Shown: one piece after another, positions 1 through 5,900 of the stretch
Layout of the letters: every line of letters starts with the position of its first letter
Position numbering within the stretch: the first letter of the stretch is position 1
Assembly (NCBI GenBank): GCA_023488645.1
Contig: JAMDDL010000088.1
Span: 1 to 11,550, forward strand
Direction: 5' to 3'
Source of the DNA: Actinomycetota bacterium
GTDB taxonomy: Bacteria > Actinomycetota > Humimicrobiia > Humimicrobiales > Humimicrobiaceae
Length of the DNA stretch: 11,550 nt
The notes under the pieces: model-generated
The model's database searches: none
What the model was told of the DNA's origin: nothing
What the model saw: the letters and a program-made list of their open reading frames with translations, nothing else
Made by a program: the position numbers and the translations under genes

Positions 1-458
1 TAATGATTGATTATTATAATTTACTGACAAGGCTTTCCGGAGAAGAAATTTCAAAAATAACGCAAAATATGAAAAACGGTAGTTTAAATCCTGCAATTGC
101 AAAACGCAAACTTGCTCACATAATAGTTGAAAATTTATATGACAAATGCTCTGCAGATGCTGCAGAAAATAATTTTAATAAAATTTTTAAGGAAAAATCT
201 ATACCAGATGAAGTAAAAGAATATGTAATAAATAAAAAAGATTATCCGTCAGGGAAAATTAAAATAGTAAAGTTATTGACAGAAACAGGTCTTTGCTCTT
301 CAAATAATGAATCAAAGAGGTTGATTGAGCAGGGCGGCTTAAAAATTAATAATATCAGGATTTCAGATATTAATATTGAATTGTTGCTTGATGAATTAAA
401 CTTAAAAATAATTCAAAAAGGAAGAAGATTTTTTTTAAAAATAATCATAAAAATATAA
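1..458 (+). CDS. tyrS: Tyrosyl-tRNA synthetase, C-terminal part (5' end outside the window)
   Basis: Charges tRNA-Tyr with tyrosine in the cytoplasm. Only about 151 residues are visible. The catalytic Rossmann domain with its HIGH and KMSKS signatures lies off the left edge, so the first ATG (position 3) is most likely an internal methionine. The visible N-terminal stretch (YYNLLTRLSGEEI, then NPAIAKRKLAHIIVENLY at about residues 29-46) matches the segment that follows the catalytic core in the longer TyrRS subtype. Residues about 85-150 form an S4 RNA-binding domain: a KIVKLLTETGL helix, then ESKRLIEQGGLKINN, which is the S4 signature. The gene ends in TAA, and 59 bases separate it from hypA on the same strand. 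The family assignment is firm; nothing can be said about the missing part. Confidence 0.85.
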   Translation, partial: MIDYYNLLTRLSGEEISKITQNMKNGSLNPAIAKRKLAHIIVENLYDKCSADAAENNFNKIFKEKSIPDEVKEYVINKKDYPSGKIKIVKLLTETGLCSSNNESKRLIEQGGLKINNIRISDINIELLLDELNLKIIQKGRRFFLKIIIKI

Positions 459-494
459 ATTGCTTAAGTTGGATTAAAGTAAATAAAAACAATT

Positions 495-500
495 TATAAT
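495..500 (+). promoter_or_regulatory. Candidate -10 box for hypA with a very short leader
   Basis: A perfect TATAAT lies 17 bases before the hypA ATG. A start point near 506-507 would leave a leader of only about 11 bases. No Shine-Dalgarno sequence is visible before hypA, which fits a near-leaderless message. The -35 region is poor: GATTAA at 472-477 with a 17-base spacer. TATAAT can also arise by chance in DNA this AT-rich. Confidence 0.35.
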
Positions 501-517
501 TTACCAATCTTAAAATA

Positions 518-868
518 ATGCATGAATTTTCCATAACCAGTTCCATTGTTGAAATTTTAAAAAATGAAGTAATGGAAAGGAAGGTAAGAAAAATATCAAA
601 AGTTAATTTTCTTTTAAATTCTTACGGGGGAGTGGAACCGCAGTCAATAAAATTTTACTTTGAATTACTTACAAAAAATGACAGTATTTTAAAAAATGCA
701 AAATTAATATTTAAAAAGGACAAAATAAAATTTAAGTGTAAAAATTGCGGAGAATCTTTTGAAAATCTTAAAATTGTTTCCAGATGCAAAAAATGCAAAA
801 AGCCTGGTTTATCAATATTAATGCCTGAGGATATAAGAATAAAATCAATTGAAATAATTGAAATTTAA
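518..868 (+). CDS. hypA: HypA-type nickel metallochaperone for [NiFe]-hydrogenase maturation
   Basis: HypA receives nickel and, with the GTPase HypB, delivers it to the large subunit of [NiFe] hydrogenases. The 116-residue protein has the usual family length and begins Met-His-Glu; the His2 amine end is the known nickel site. The middle carries the conserved GGVEPQSIKFYFELL block (residues 37-51). A zinc-binding loop follows with CxxC pairs Cys74/Cys77 and Cys90/Cys93. The start is fixed because the family requires His at position 2. No hypB, hypC-F or hydrogenase genes are in view, so its partners must be elsewhere. It has no clear ribosome binding site and sits alone between tyrS and a long gap. 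HybF-like paralogues share the same motifs; I use hypA as the general name. Confidence 0.88.
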   Translation: MHEFSITSSIVEILKNEVMERKVRKISKVNFLLNSYGGVEPQSIKFYFELLTKNDSILKNAKLIFKKDKIKFKCKNCGESFENLKIVSRCKKCKKPGLSILMPEDIRIKSIEIIEI

Positions 869-938
869 TAAATTTCATGTATACGGTTGCTGTAATAAAA
901 TCTTTTATAAATTTTATAAAAATGCTGATTAATTTAAA

Positions 939-958
939 AAATTGCAAAATTGCAATTT
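939..958. repeat. Perfect palindrome just upstream of the -35 box
   Basis: The arms AAATTGCAA and TTGCAATTT are separated by AA, and the element ends two bases before the candidate -35 box at 960. Position and symmetry fit an operator or activator site, but no family is recognised. Because it is upstream of the promoter it is unlikely to terminate rny-directed transcription. It could weakly terminate hypA, but there is no proper T-run. Confidence 0.4.
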
Positions 959-959
959 C

Positions 960-988
960 TTGACTAAAATCAATCTTAAAGTTAAAAT
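960..988 (+). promoter_or_regulatory. Candidate sigma-70-type promoter upstream of rny
   Basis: The -35 box TTGACT (960-965) and the -10 box TAAAAT (983-988) are separated by exactly 17 bases; each box matches the consensus at five of six positions. Transcription would start near 995 and read about 335 bases of leader, through the hairpin at 1046-1093 and the terminator at 1285-1312, before reaching the rny start. It is the best promoter-like match I see in the gap. Confidence 0.5.
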
Positions 989-1045
989 TAGTATTAATAT
1001 TTTTTTAAAATTATTATCTGAATTTTTATTTTTGTACTGATTTTT

Positions 1046-1093
1046 AGCTATGAAAAAGTAGTGGAACTTGATTGAATATAAATATTCATAGCT
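1046..1093 (+). ncRNA. Long-range hairpin in the rny leader (candidate structured RNA)
   Basis: AGCTATGAA (1046-1054) pairs perfectly with TTCATAGCT (1085-1093) around a 30-base loop. The T-run before the left arm can wobble-pair with GGGG (1094-1097), lengthening the stem. A competing small hairpin, GAATA/TATTC (1074-1087), uses three bases of the right arm, so the two folds exclude each other. No known RNA family is recognised. Confidence 0.3.
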
Positions 1094-1212
1094 GGGGATT
1101 TTTAAATATTAAATTATTTGTGAAGATTATTAAATTGTTTTTTGTAAATTTTTATTAATTTTAATTATGCTTATTAATATAAAATTAAAAAATAAAAAGA
1201 TTTTAATAATTA

Positions 1213-1225
1213 AGTCAAGCTGACT
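1213..1225. repeat. Short dyad AGTCA-AGC-TGACT
   Basis: Two 5-base arms surround a 3-base centre about 105 bases before the rny start. It could be a protein-binding site or a small leader hairpin. The arms are short, so chance occurrence is possible. Confidence 0.2.
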
Positions 1226-1284
1226 GTTTAGCTTTGTTTTCACATAAAATTTAATATCCTGCATTTAAATTAGTACAAATTCAG

Positions 1285-1312
1285 AATTCGGGTAATTTTA
1301 CCCGAATTTTTT
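1285..1312 (+). terminator. Intrinsic terminator (possible attenuator) directly before rny
   Basis: AATTCGGGTA (1285-1294) and TACCCGAATT (1299-1308) form a perfect 10-base stem with an ATTT loop, followed by a run of six T (1307-1312). The core CGGGTA/TACCCG is GC-rich for this genome. It ends four bases before the GGAGG of rny, leaving no room for a promoter between them. Transcription of rny therefore has to read through it, unless initiation occurs inside the hairpin itself. Confidence 0.8.
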
Positions 1313-1315
1313 ATT

Positions 1316-1320
1316 GGAGG
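1316..1320 (+). promoter_or_regulatory. Strong Shine-Dalgarno sequence for rny
   Basis: GGAGG lies 10 bases before the ATG at 1331 and fixes the rny start. It is the clearest ribosome binding site in the window; most other genes here start with weak or no such site. It lies immediately after the terminator hairpin, so hairpin formation would not mask it. Confidence 0.8.
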
Positions 1321-1330
1321 AACGATATAG

Positions 1331-2875
1331 ATGATTGAAGTATTAAGAATTATAGGAATTGGTGCAGCTATACTTATAGTAGGTTTTTTTGGCGGGATGT
1401 ACTACAGAAAACTGATTGTAGATGCCAGAGTAAATTCTGCTGAACAAAATGCAAAAAGAATAATAGAGGATGCTAAAAAGGAAGCACAAACTCTTAAAAA
1501 GGAAGCAATTGCAGAGGGTAAGGAGGAAATTGCAAATCTGAAGTTGAGAAGTGATGAAGACATTAAGAGACAAAGATTTGAACTGCAAAAACTTGAAAAC
1601 AGGCTTCTTGGAAAAGAAGAATCACTGGAAAAAAAGACATCTTTTATTGAAAAGAAGGAACAGATCGTAAATCAGAAGGAAAAGGAAATTGACGGAATAA
1701 AAAATTCCTTAAATGAGGTACTTAAAAAAGAAATTTTAAGGCTGGAGGCAATTGCTGAATTAACAAGGGAGGAAGCAAAAGCTATTTTAGTAAAGAAAAT
1801 GGAAGAAGATGCAAGGCATGATGCAGCAAAGGAGATTAAAAAAATAGAGGTTCAAACCAGAGAAGAAGCTGATAAAATAGCAAAAAAAATTATTGCGCAA
1901 GCCATACAAAGATGTGCTATTGATCATGTTACTGAGACAACCGTATCTGTAGTAAATCTGCCTAATGATGAAATGAAGGGCAGGATAATCGGACGTGAAG
2001 GAAGAAACATACGGGTTTTCGAAAATTTAACAGGAATTAATATTATAGTTGATGATACTCCTGAAGCTGTAATATTATCTTCATTTGATCCTGTAAGACG
2101 GGAAATAGCAAGGGTTACGCTGGAAAACCTGATTATTGACGGCAGAATACATCCTGCAAGAATTGAAGAAATGTATGAAAAAGCAAGCAAACTTATTAAT
2201 AATGAAATTAAAGTTGAAGGTGAGACTGCTGTTTTTGATACAGGCATTGGGGAAATTAATTCAGGACTGATAAAGGTACTTGGAAGATTAAAATACAGAA
2301 CAAGCTATGGCCAGAATGTTTTAATGCATTCTAAAGAAGTTGCTTTTGTCGCAGGTATAATTGCTTCAGAACTTGGCACAAATATTAAAAAAGCCAAGAG
2401 AGCAGGACTGCTGCATGATATTGGAAAAGCATTAACCCATGACATTGAAGGATCCCATGCTTTAATTGGAGCAGAGCTTGCAAAAAGACTTCATGAAGAT
2501 GAAGATATCTGTCATTCAATCGAAGCACATCATAATGAAATTGAGACTGAAACATTACTTGATGTAATAGTTCAAGTTGCGGATGCTGTTTCAGGAGCAA
2601 GACCTGGGGCAAGAAGAGAAACAATTGAAAGCTACATCAAGAGACTTGAAAGCCTGGAAAAAATAGCTTCCGAATTTAGCGGGATTGAGAAATCCTATGC
2701 AATACAGGCAGGAAGGGAAATCAGAGTTATAGTTAAACCTGAAGAAGTAAATGATGAAATGTCAGCAGTAATTGCAAGGGATATTGCAAAAAAAATTGAA
2801 GGTGAAATGGAATATCCAGGTCAAATAAAAGTAACTGTTATAAGAGAAAGCCGTGCAATAGATTATGCAAAATGA
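1331..2875 (+). CDS. rny: Ribonuclease Y (membrane-anchored endoribonuclease)
   Basis: RNase Y starts bulk mRNA decay and processes some transcripts in bacteria that use it in place of RNase E; it is tethered to the inner face of the membrane. At 514 residues it has normal family length. Domains in order: one N-terminal membrane helix (residues about 4-23), a long Lys/Glu-rich coiled coil (about 35-190), a KH RNA-binding domain with the GRIIGREGRNIR loop (217-228), and an HD hydrolase domain. Metal-ligand candidates are His333 (LMHS), His362-Asp363 (LLHDIGKAL), His400/His401 and Asp418 (VADAVSGARPGARRE follows). The C-terminal IKVTVIRESRAIDYAK is typical. The start is supported by GGAGG 10 bases upstream. 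The stop overlaps the next gene by 11 bases, and expression is probably influenced by the terminator just upstream. Confidence 0.96.
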   Translation: MIEVLRIIGIGAAILIVGFFGGMYYRKLIVDARVNSAEQNAKRIIEDAKKEAQTLKKEAIAEGKEEIANLKLRSDEDIKRQRFELQKLENRLLGKEESLEKKTSFIEKKEQIVNQKEKEIDGIKNSLNEVLKKEILRLEAIAELTREEAKAILVKKMEEDARHDAAKEIKKIEVQTREEADKIAKKIIAQAIQRCAIDHVTETTVSVVNLPNDEMKGRIIGREGRNIRVFENLTGINIIVDDTPEAVILSSFDPVRREIARVTLENLIIDGRIHPARIEEMYEKASKLINNEIKVEGETAVFDTGIGEINSGLIKVLGRLKYRTSYGQNVLMHSKEVAFVAGIIASELGTNIKKAKRAGLLHDIGKALTHDIEGSHALIGAELAKRLHEDEDICHSIEAHHNEIETETLLDVIVQVADAVSGARPGARRETIESYIKRLESLEKIASEFSGIEKSYAIQAGREIRVIVKPEEVNDEMSAVIARDIAKKIEGEMEYPGQIKVTVIRESRAIDYAK

Positions 2876-4082
2876 TTCAGATATTAAAAAATTTTTATCT
2901 GAATTAGGACTTGATAATGTACTGAATATTGAACAGGATCTTGGAAATGGCTATGTAAAACTTAGAATTTCAGAAGCCGATAGAAGACAGGCTCTGCAGG
3001 ATATAAAATCTGTGGAGGATATCATTGTTGAACTATTAAGAAACAGCCGTGATGCCAAAGCAAAAAATATATTTATTGCAACAAAAAAGATAGAAGATAA
3101 ACAAAGATATATTTATTTTATTGATGACGGATATGGTATTCCTCCAAAATTTCATAATCTGATTTTTGAAGCAAGGGTTACTTCAAAACTTGAAAATGGT
3201 GCCAAAGATGCTTATGGATTTCATGGAAGAGGAATGGCTCTTTTTTCAATTAAATTAAATGCAGATGATATAAAAATAACGTTTTCTGAAGAGGAACTTG
3301 GAACAGCTTTTTTTATAAAAATTGATTTAAATAAAGTCTCCGAAAAAAAGGATCAGTCAATACTACCTCAAGTTATAAAGTCAAACGGAAATATTAATTT
3401 AATTGGCGGAGTAAATAATATTGCAAAGATACTGATGGAGTTTTCAATTCAAAATCCGGATGTAAATATTTTTTTTGGAACACCATCACAAATAATATTA
3501 TCAATGCGAAAAGAGGCAAAAAATTCAGGTATTTTTGATAAACTGCCTAAATTTAATAATTGGGAAAGTTTTACGGATTATTTAAATACGGATAAAAAGA
3601 TTAAGATAAATCTTTTTCCCTGCCTGACAGAAAATTATTTAATTTTAAACCAGATTGTTAAGAAATTTTTTAATATGGAGATATCAGAAAGAACAATCCA
3701 GAGAATAATTTATGAAGAGTTTAAACCGGTTGAACCTGTAAATATCTGTAGTCTTGTACATTTGCATTTATTAGAAGATAAAGTTAAAGATACTGATTTG
3801 AAAAACATGTATAAGACACAAGAAGATTTTGCAGAAAATAAAAAAAGTGAGAATATAAATGATAAAAATTTTAAAAACAATCAGAATAAAAATATAATTT
3901 TATATGATGAACAGAAACTTGCACTAAGATTTAAAGATGCTGAGATTAGCGATATAATAAATGACATAAATGAAAAAATAAAAAAAACAGGAAGTAAATA
4001 TCTTGTAGAACCTGACGGCAATATAAGTTTTAAAAAAGATAATAACACTATTATAATAAACATAGAACTTAAAGAAGTATAA
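2865..4082 (+). CDS. Uncharacterised GHKL (HATPase-fold) ATP-binding protein
   Basis: The function is unknown. The 405-residue protein has no membrane segment and no histidine-kinase dimerisation domain. The N-terminal half carries the Bergerat ATP-binding motifs: N box VELLRNSRDA (55-64, Glu56 and Asn60), G1 box DDGYGIP (87-93), and a glycine-rich lid GFHGRGMALFSIK (118-130) that looks more like MutL or topoisomerase VI-B than like a sensor kinase. A helical stretch with MEISERTIQRIIYEEFKPV (271-289) could be helix-turn-helix-like. An Asn/Lys-rich linker (about 320-345) leads to a small C-terminal segment (about 346-405). It starts inside the end of rny (11-base overlap) and ends 11 bases before spoVS, so it is translationally coupled to rny. 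From memory, similar proteins sit beside rny in Actinomycetota, but I cannot name a studied member. An RNA-related or DNA-related role is inference only. Confidence 0.85.
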   Translation: MQNDSDIKKFLSELGLDNVLNIEQDLGNGYVKLRISEADRRQALQDIKSVEDIIVELLRNSRDAKAKNIFIATKKIEDKQRYIYFIDDGYGIPPKFHNLIFEARVTSKLENGAKDAYGFHGRGMALFSIKLNADDIKITFSEEELGTAFFIKIDLNKVSEKKDQSILPQVIKSNGNINLIGGVNNIAKILMEFSIQNPDVNIFFGTPSQIILSMRKEAKNSGIFDKLPKFNNWESFTDYLNTDKKIKINLFPCLTENYLILNQIVKKFFNMEISERTIQRIIYEEFKPVEPVNICSLVHLHLLEDKVKDTDLKNMYKTQEDFAENKKSENINDKNFKNNQNKNIILYDEQKLALRFKDAEISDIINDINEKIKKTGSKYLVEPDGNISFKKDNNTIIINIELKEV

Positions 4083-4093
4083 AGATAATTAAA

Positions 4094-4363
4094 ATGAAAG
4101 TATTAAAAGTTTCATCTACAACGAGACCTAATTCCATTGCTGGTGCAATAGCAGGAATAATCCGCGAAGAGGGTAAGGTTCAAATTCAAACAATCGGTGC
4201 AGCTGCTTTAAATCAGACAGTTAAGGGAATTGCAATTGCCAGAGGATATATAGCTCCAACAGGACAGGAAATATTTTGTATTCCTTTTTTTAAAGATATA
4301 GAAGTAAATGGTGAAGTAAAAACTGCTATTGTTCTTATTGTGGAAACAAGACCTGCTCAATGA
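4094..4363 (+). CDS. spoVS: SpoVS family protein (Alba-like fold)
   Basis: SpoVS is a small conserved protein first found through a stage V sporulation phenotype in Bacillus, but it is widespread in non-sporulating bacteria. Its fold is related to the nucleic-acid-binding Alba proteins. The 89 residues match the family almost end to end: MKVLKVSSTTRPNSIAGAIA at the start, IQTIGAAALNQTVKGIAIARG in the middle (residues about 31-51), then YIAPTG and a closing TAIVLIVETRP. Length is normal. It lies 11 bases after the GHKL ATPase, and its TGA overlaps the miaB ATG by four bases (ATGA). The link to rny is known from Bacillus, where spoVS lies close downstream. Its presence alone does not show that this organism forms spores. 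Confidence 0.93.
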   Translation: MKVLKVSSTTRPNSIAGAIAGIIREEGKVQIQTIGAAALNQTVKGIAIARGYIAPTGQEIFCIPFFKDIEVNGEVKTAIVLIVETRPAQ

Positions 4364-5691
4364 AAAAATATTTTATTGAAACTTTTGGCTGTCAGATGAA
4401 TGAATTTGATTCAGAAAGAATTTCCTGGCTTCTTGAAAAGGAAAATTATCTTTCTGTGCAAAAACCTGAAGAAGCTGATGTTATCATTATAAATACCTGT
4501 GCAGTCAGAGAAAAAGCAAAAAATAAACTGTATGGCCATATAGGCAATTTAAGGACTCTTAAAACTTCAAATCCGGATTTAATGATTTGTATTGGAGGCT
4601 GCAGTGCTCAAAATCTTAAAGAGAAGATATTAAAAGATTTTCCTTACGTTGATATTATTTTTGGCACGCATAACATTTCACAGCTTCCTGAACTGATATT
4701 AAAGAGAAAATCTATAAAGAAAAGCATATGTGAAGTTAAGGAAAATGGCTTTGATTATGTCCCGGGTAATTTTAAAAATACTTTTCCTTTTAAGGCTTAT
4801 GTTCCTGTTTCACATGGATGCAACAATTTCTGCACTTATTGCATTGTACCATATGTAAGAGGAAGAGAAATTTCAATAAAACCTGCAGAAATAATCGAAG
4901 ATATTAAAAGACTGGCAGATAATGGAGTTGTTGAAATCATGCTTTTGGGTCAGAATGTCAATTCTTACGGAAAGGATTTTGAGAAACCTTACTCATTTTC
5001 AGAATTATTAGCTGAAGTAGCAAAAATCAAGGAAATAAGGAGAATACGTTTTATGACAAGCCATCCAAAAGATTTATCACAGAATTTAATTGATGTTATA
5101 GCACAAAATTTTAACATTATGAATCATATTCATCTTCCTCTCCAGTCAGGATCAAATAAAATATTGAAATTAATGAACAGAAATTATACGAAAGAGAAAT
5201 ATCTGGAAATCATTGATAATATAAAATCAAAAATTAGTGACTGCTCTATAACAACAGACATTATTACAGGTTTTCCCGGTGAAGAAAGAAATGATTTTGA
5301 GCACACACTGGATGTGGTAAACAAAGTTAGATTTAACAGAGCATTTACTTTTATTTATTCAAAAAGAGATGGAACTGCAGCATGCAATATGGAAGATAAT
5401 ATTTCAATAAAAGAAAAGAAAGAATGGTTTAAGGAACTGCTTGTAATTCAAAATAAGATTTCTCTTGAGGAAAATATGAAACTTGTTGACAGAAACTATG
5501 AGGTTTTAGTTGAAGGTGAAGGAAGCAAAGGACTTCTTGAGGGACGGCTTGAAAACAATTGTGTAGTAAATTTTGAAGGAAATAAAAATCTTATTGGAAA
5601 GTTTGTTAATATAAATATAGCATCTGCAAAATCCTTTTATTTAAAAGGTAAAATTATAAAAATAAACGATGACAAAAAGAATCATTTGTAA
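4360..5691 (+). CDS. miaB: tRNA-2-methylthio-N6-isopentenyladenosine-37 synthase
   Basis: MiaB is a radical-SAM methylthiotransferase that adds the 2-methylthio group to isopentenyl-A37 of tRNAs reading codons that start with U. The 443 residues are full length. The N-terminal UPF0004 domain carries three cluster cysteines, Cys11 (ETFGCQMNEFDS), Cys47 (NTCAVREKA) and Cys81 (GGCSAQ). The radical-SAM domain has CNNFCTYC with Cys154, Cys158 and Cys161, followed by IVPYVRGRE; the IMLLGQNVNSYG and HLPLQSGSNKIL blocks are also typical of MiaB. A TRAM RNA-binding domain occupies about 376-437. CNNFCTYCIVPYVRGRE and the overall fit favour MiaB over MtaB or RimO. The start overlaps spoVS by four bases. 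MiaA, which makes its substrate, follows after a 209-base spacer. Confidence 0.95.
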   Translation: MKKYFIETFGCQMNEFDSERISWLLEKENYLSVQKPEEADVIIINTCAVREKAKNKLYGHIGNLRTLKTSNPDLMICIGGCSAQNLKEKILKDFPYVDIIFGTHNISQLPELILKRKSIKKSICEVKENGFDYVPGNFKNTFPFKAYVPVSHGCNNFCTYCIVPYVRGREISIKPAEIIEDIKRLADNGVVEIMLLGQNVNSYGKDFEKPYSFSELLAEVAKIKEIRRIRFMTSHPKDLSQNLIDVIAQNFNIMNHIHLPLQSGSNKILKLMNRNYTKEKYLEIIDNIKSKISDCSITTDIITGFPGEERNDFEHTLDVVNKVRFNRAFTFIYSKRDGTAACNMEDNISIKEKKEWFKELLVIQNKISLEENMKLVDRNYEVLVEGEGSKGLLEGRLENNCVVNFEGNKNLIGKFVNINIASAKSFYLKGKIIKINDDKKNHL

Positions 5692-5710
5692 TTTTTTGAT
5701 AAGGAAAAAA

Positions 5711-5870
5711 GTAAAGCTGCAAGGATCGGCGGCGGAGTGTTTCGTCAACACGCAAGCTTTGCCCCAGCGAGTCAAAGTTTGCTCTGATTTCAGGCTTTGC
5801 TCTCCTCTCTAAGAGAGGAACCTTGCCCGCTCAGCCTTCATAAGGTTTCCTCAACATCCAGCCGCTTACA
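5711..5870. other. GC-rich structured island between miaB and miaA (candidate RNA or dispersed repeat)
   Basis: I count 84 G/C in these 160 bases (52%), against a strongly AT-rich surrounding. No recognisable protein is encoded. Foldable parts: GTGTT/AACAC (5737-5751), TCCTCTCT/AGAGAGGA (5803-5819), and GAGGAACCTT with AAGGTTTCCTC (5815-5824 with 5842-5852, one bulged T). The last two share 5815-5819, so they are mutually exclusive. Three related pieces built around CTTTGC or GTTTGC followed by C/T occur near 5756-5765, 5774-5785 and 5793-5803. The island splits an otherwise tightly packed operon, as an inserted element would. It could be a structured RNA, a non-autonomous mobile repeat or a decayed insertion. 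Confidence 0.55.
5803..5852 (+). repeat. Competing inverted repeats in the GC-rich island
   Basis: Arm B (AGAGAGGA, 5812-5819) pairs with the preceding TCCTCTCT (5803-5810). Alternatively, the overlapping GAGGAACCTT (5815-5824) pairs with AAGGTTTCCTC (5842-5852). A third small stem, CCTT/AAGG (5835-5845), competes with the second. There is no T-run after any stem, so these do not look like a simple intrinsic terminator. Confidence 0.5.
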
Positions 5871-5892
5871 TAATAATTTTTCCATATATAAA
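5865..5892 (+). promoter_or_regulatory. Weak candidate promoter for miaA
   Basis: CTTACA (5865-5870, four of six matches to the -35 consensus) is followed after 16 bases by TATAAA (5887-5892). Transcription would start close to the ATG at 5901 and give a nearly leaderless message. The only AAGG before the ATG is three bases away, too close for a normal ribosome binding site. The evidence is modest because the local sequence is AT-rich. Confidence 0.3.
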
Positions 5893-5900
5893 AAAGGCCT

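Larger units (their letters stand above)
869..1330. other. 462-base AT-rich intergenic region, probably a leader or small-RNA locus
   Basis: No open frame here looks like a protein. The region holds, in order, an AT-only inverted repeat around 900-922, a 9-base-arm palindrome (939-958), a promoter (960-988), a long hairpin (1046-1093), a small dyad (1213-1225) and a strong intrinsic terminator (1285-1312) directly before the rny ribosome binding site. It is the longest non-coding stretch between clear genes in the window. The promoter-to-terminator layout suggests either a 5' leader for rny with attenuation or a separate transcript of about 320 bases. Confidence 0.6.

Noticed and set aside
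3..5. ATG at the left edge as a true gene start
   Set aside because: The protein begins in the middle of a known TyrRS segment, so the gene clearly continues to the left of the window.
900..922. AT-only inverted repeat after hypA as an intrinsic terminator
   Set aside because: The stem contains no G/C pairs, and such repeats are expected by chance at this base composition.
1924..2247. A 107-codon open frame on the minus strand inside rny
   Set aside because: It lies wholly antisense to the KH-domain region of rny, has no family features and arises from the codon pattern of the real gene.
5803..5819. The TCCTCTCT/AGAGAGGA stem as a terminator for miaB
   Set aside because: No T-run follows the stem on either strand, and the stem sits inside the larger GC-rich island, so a terminator call is not supported.
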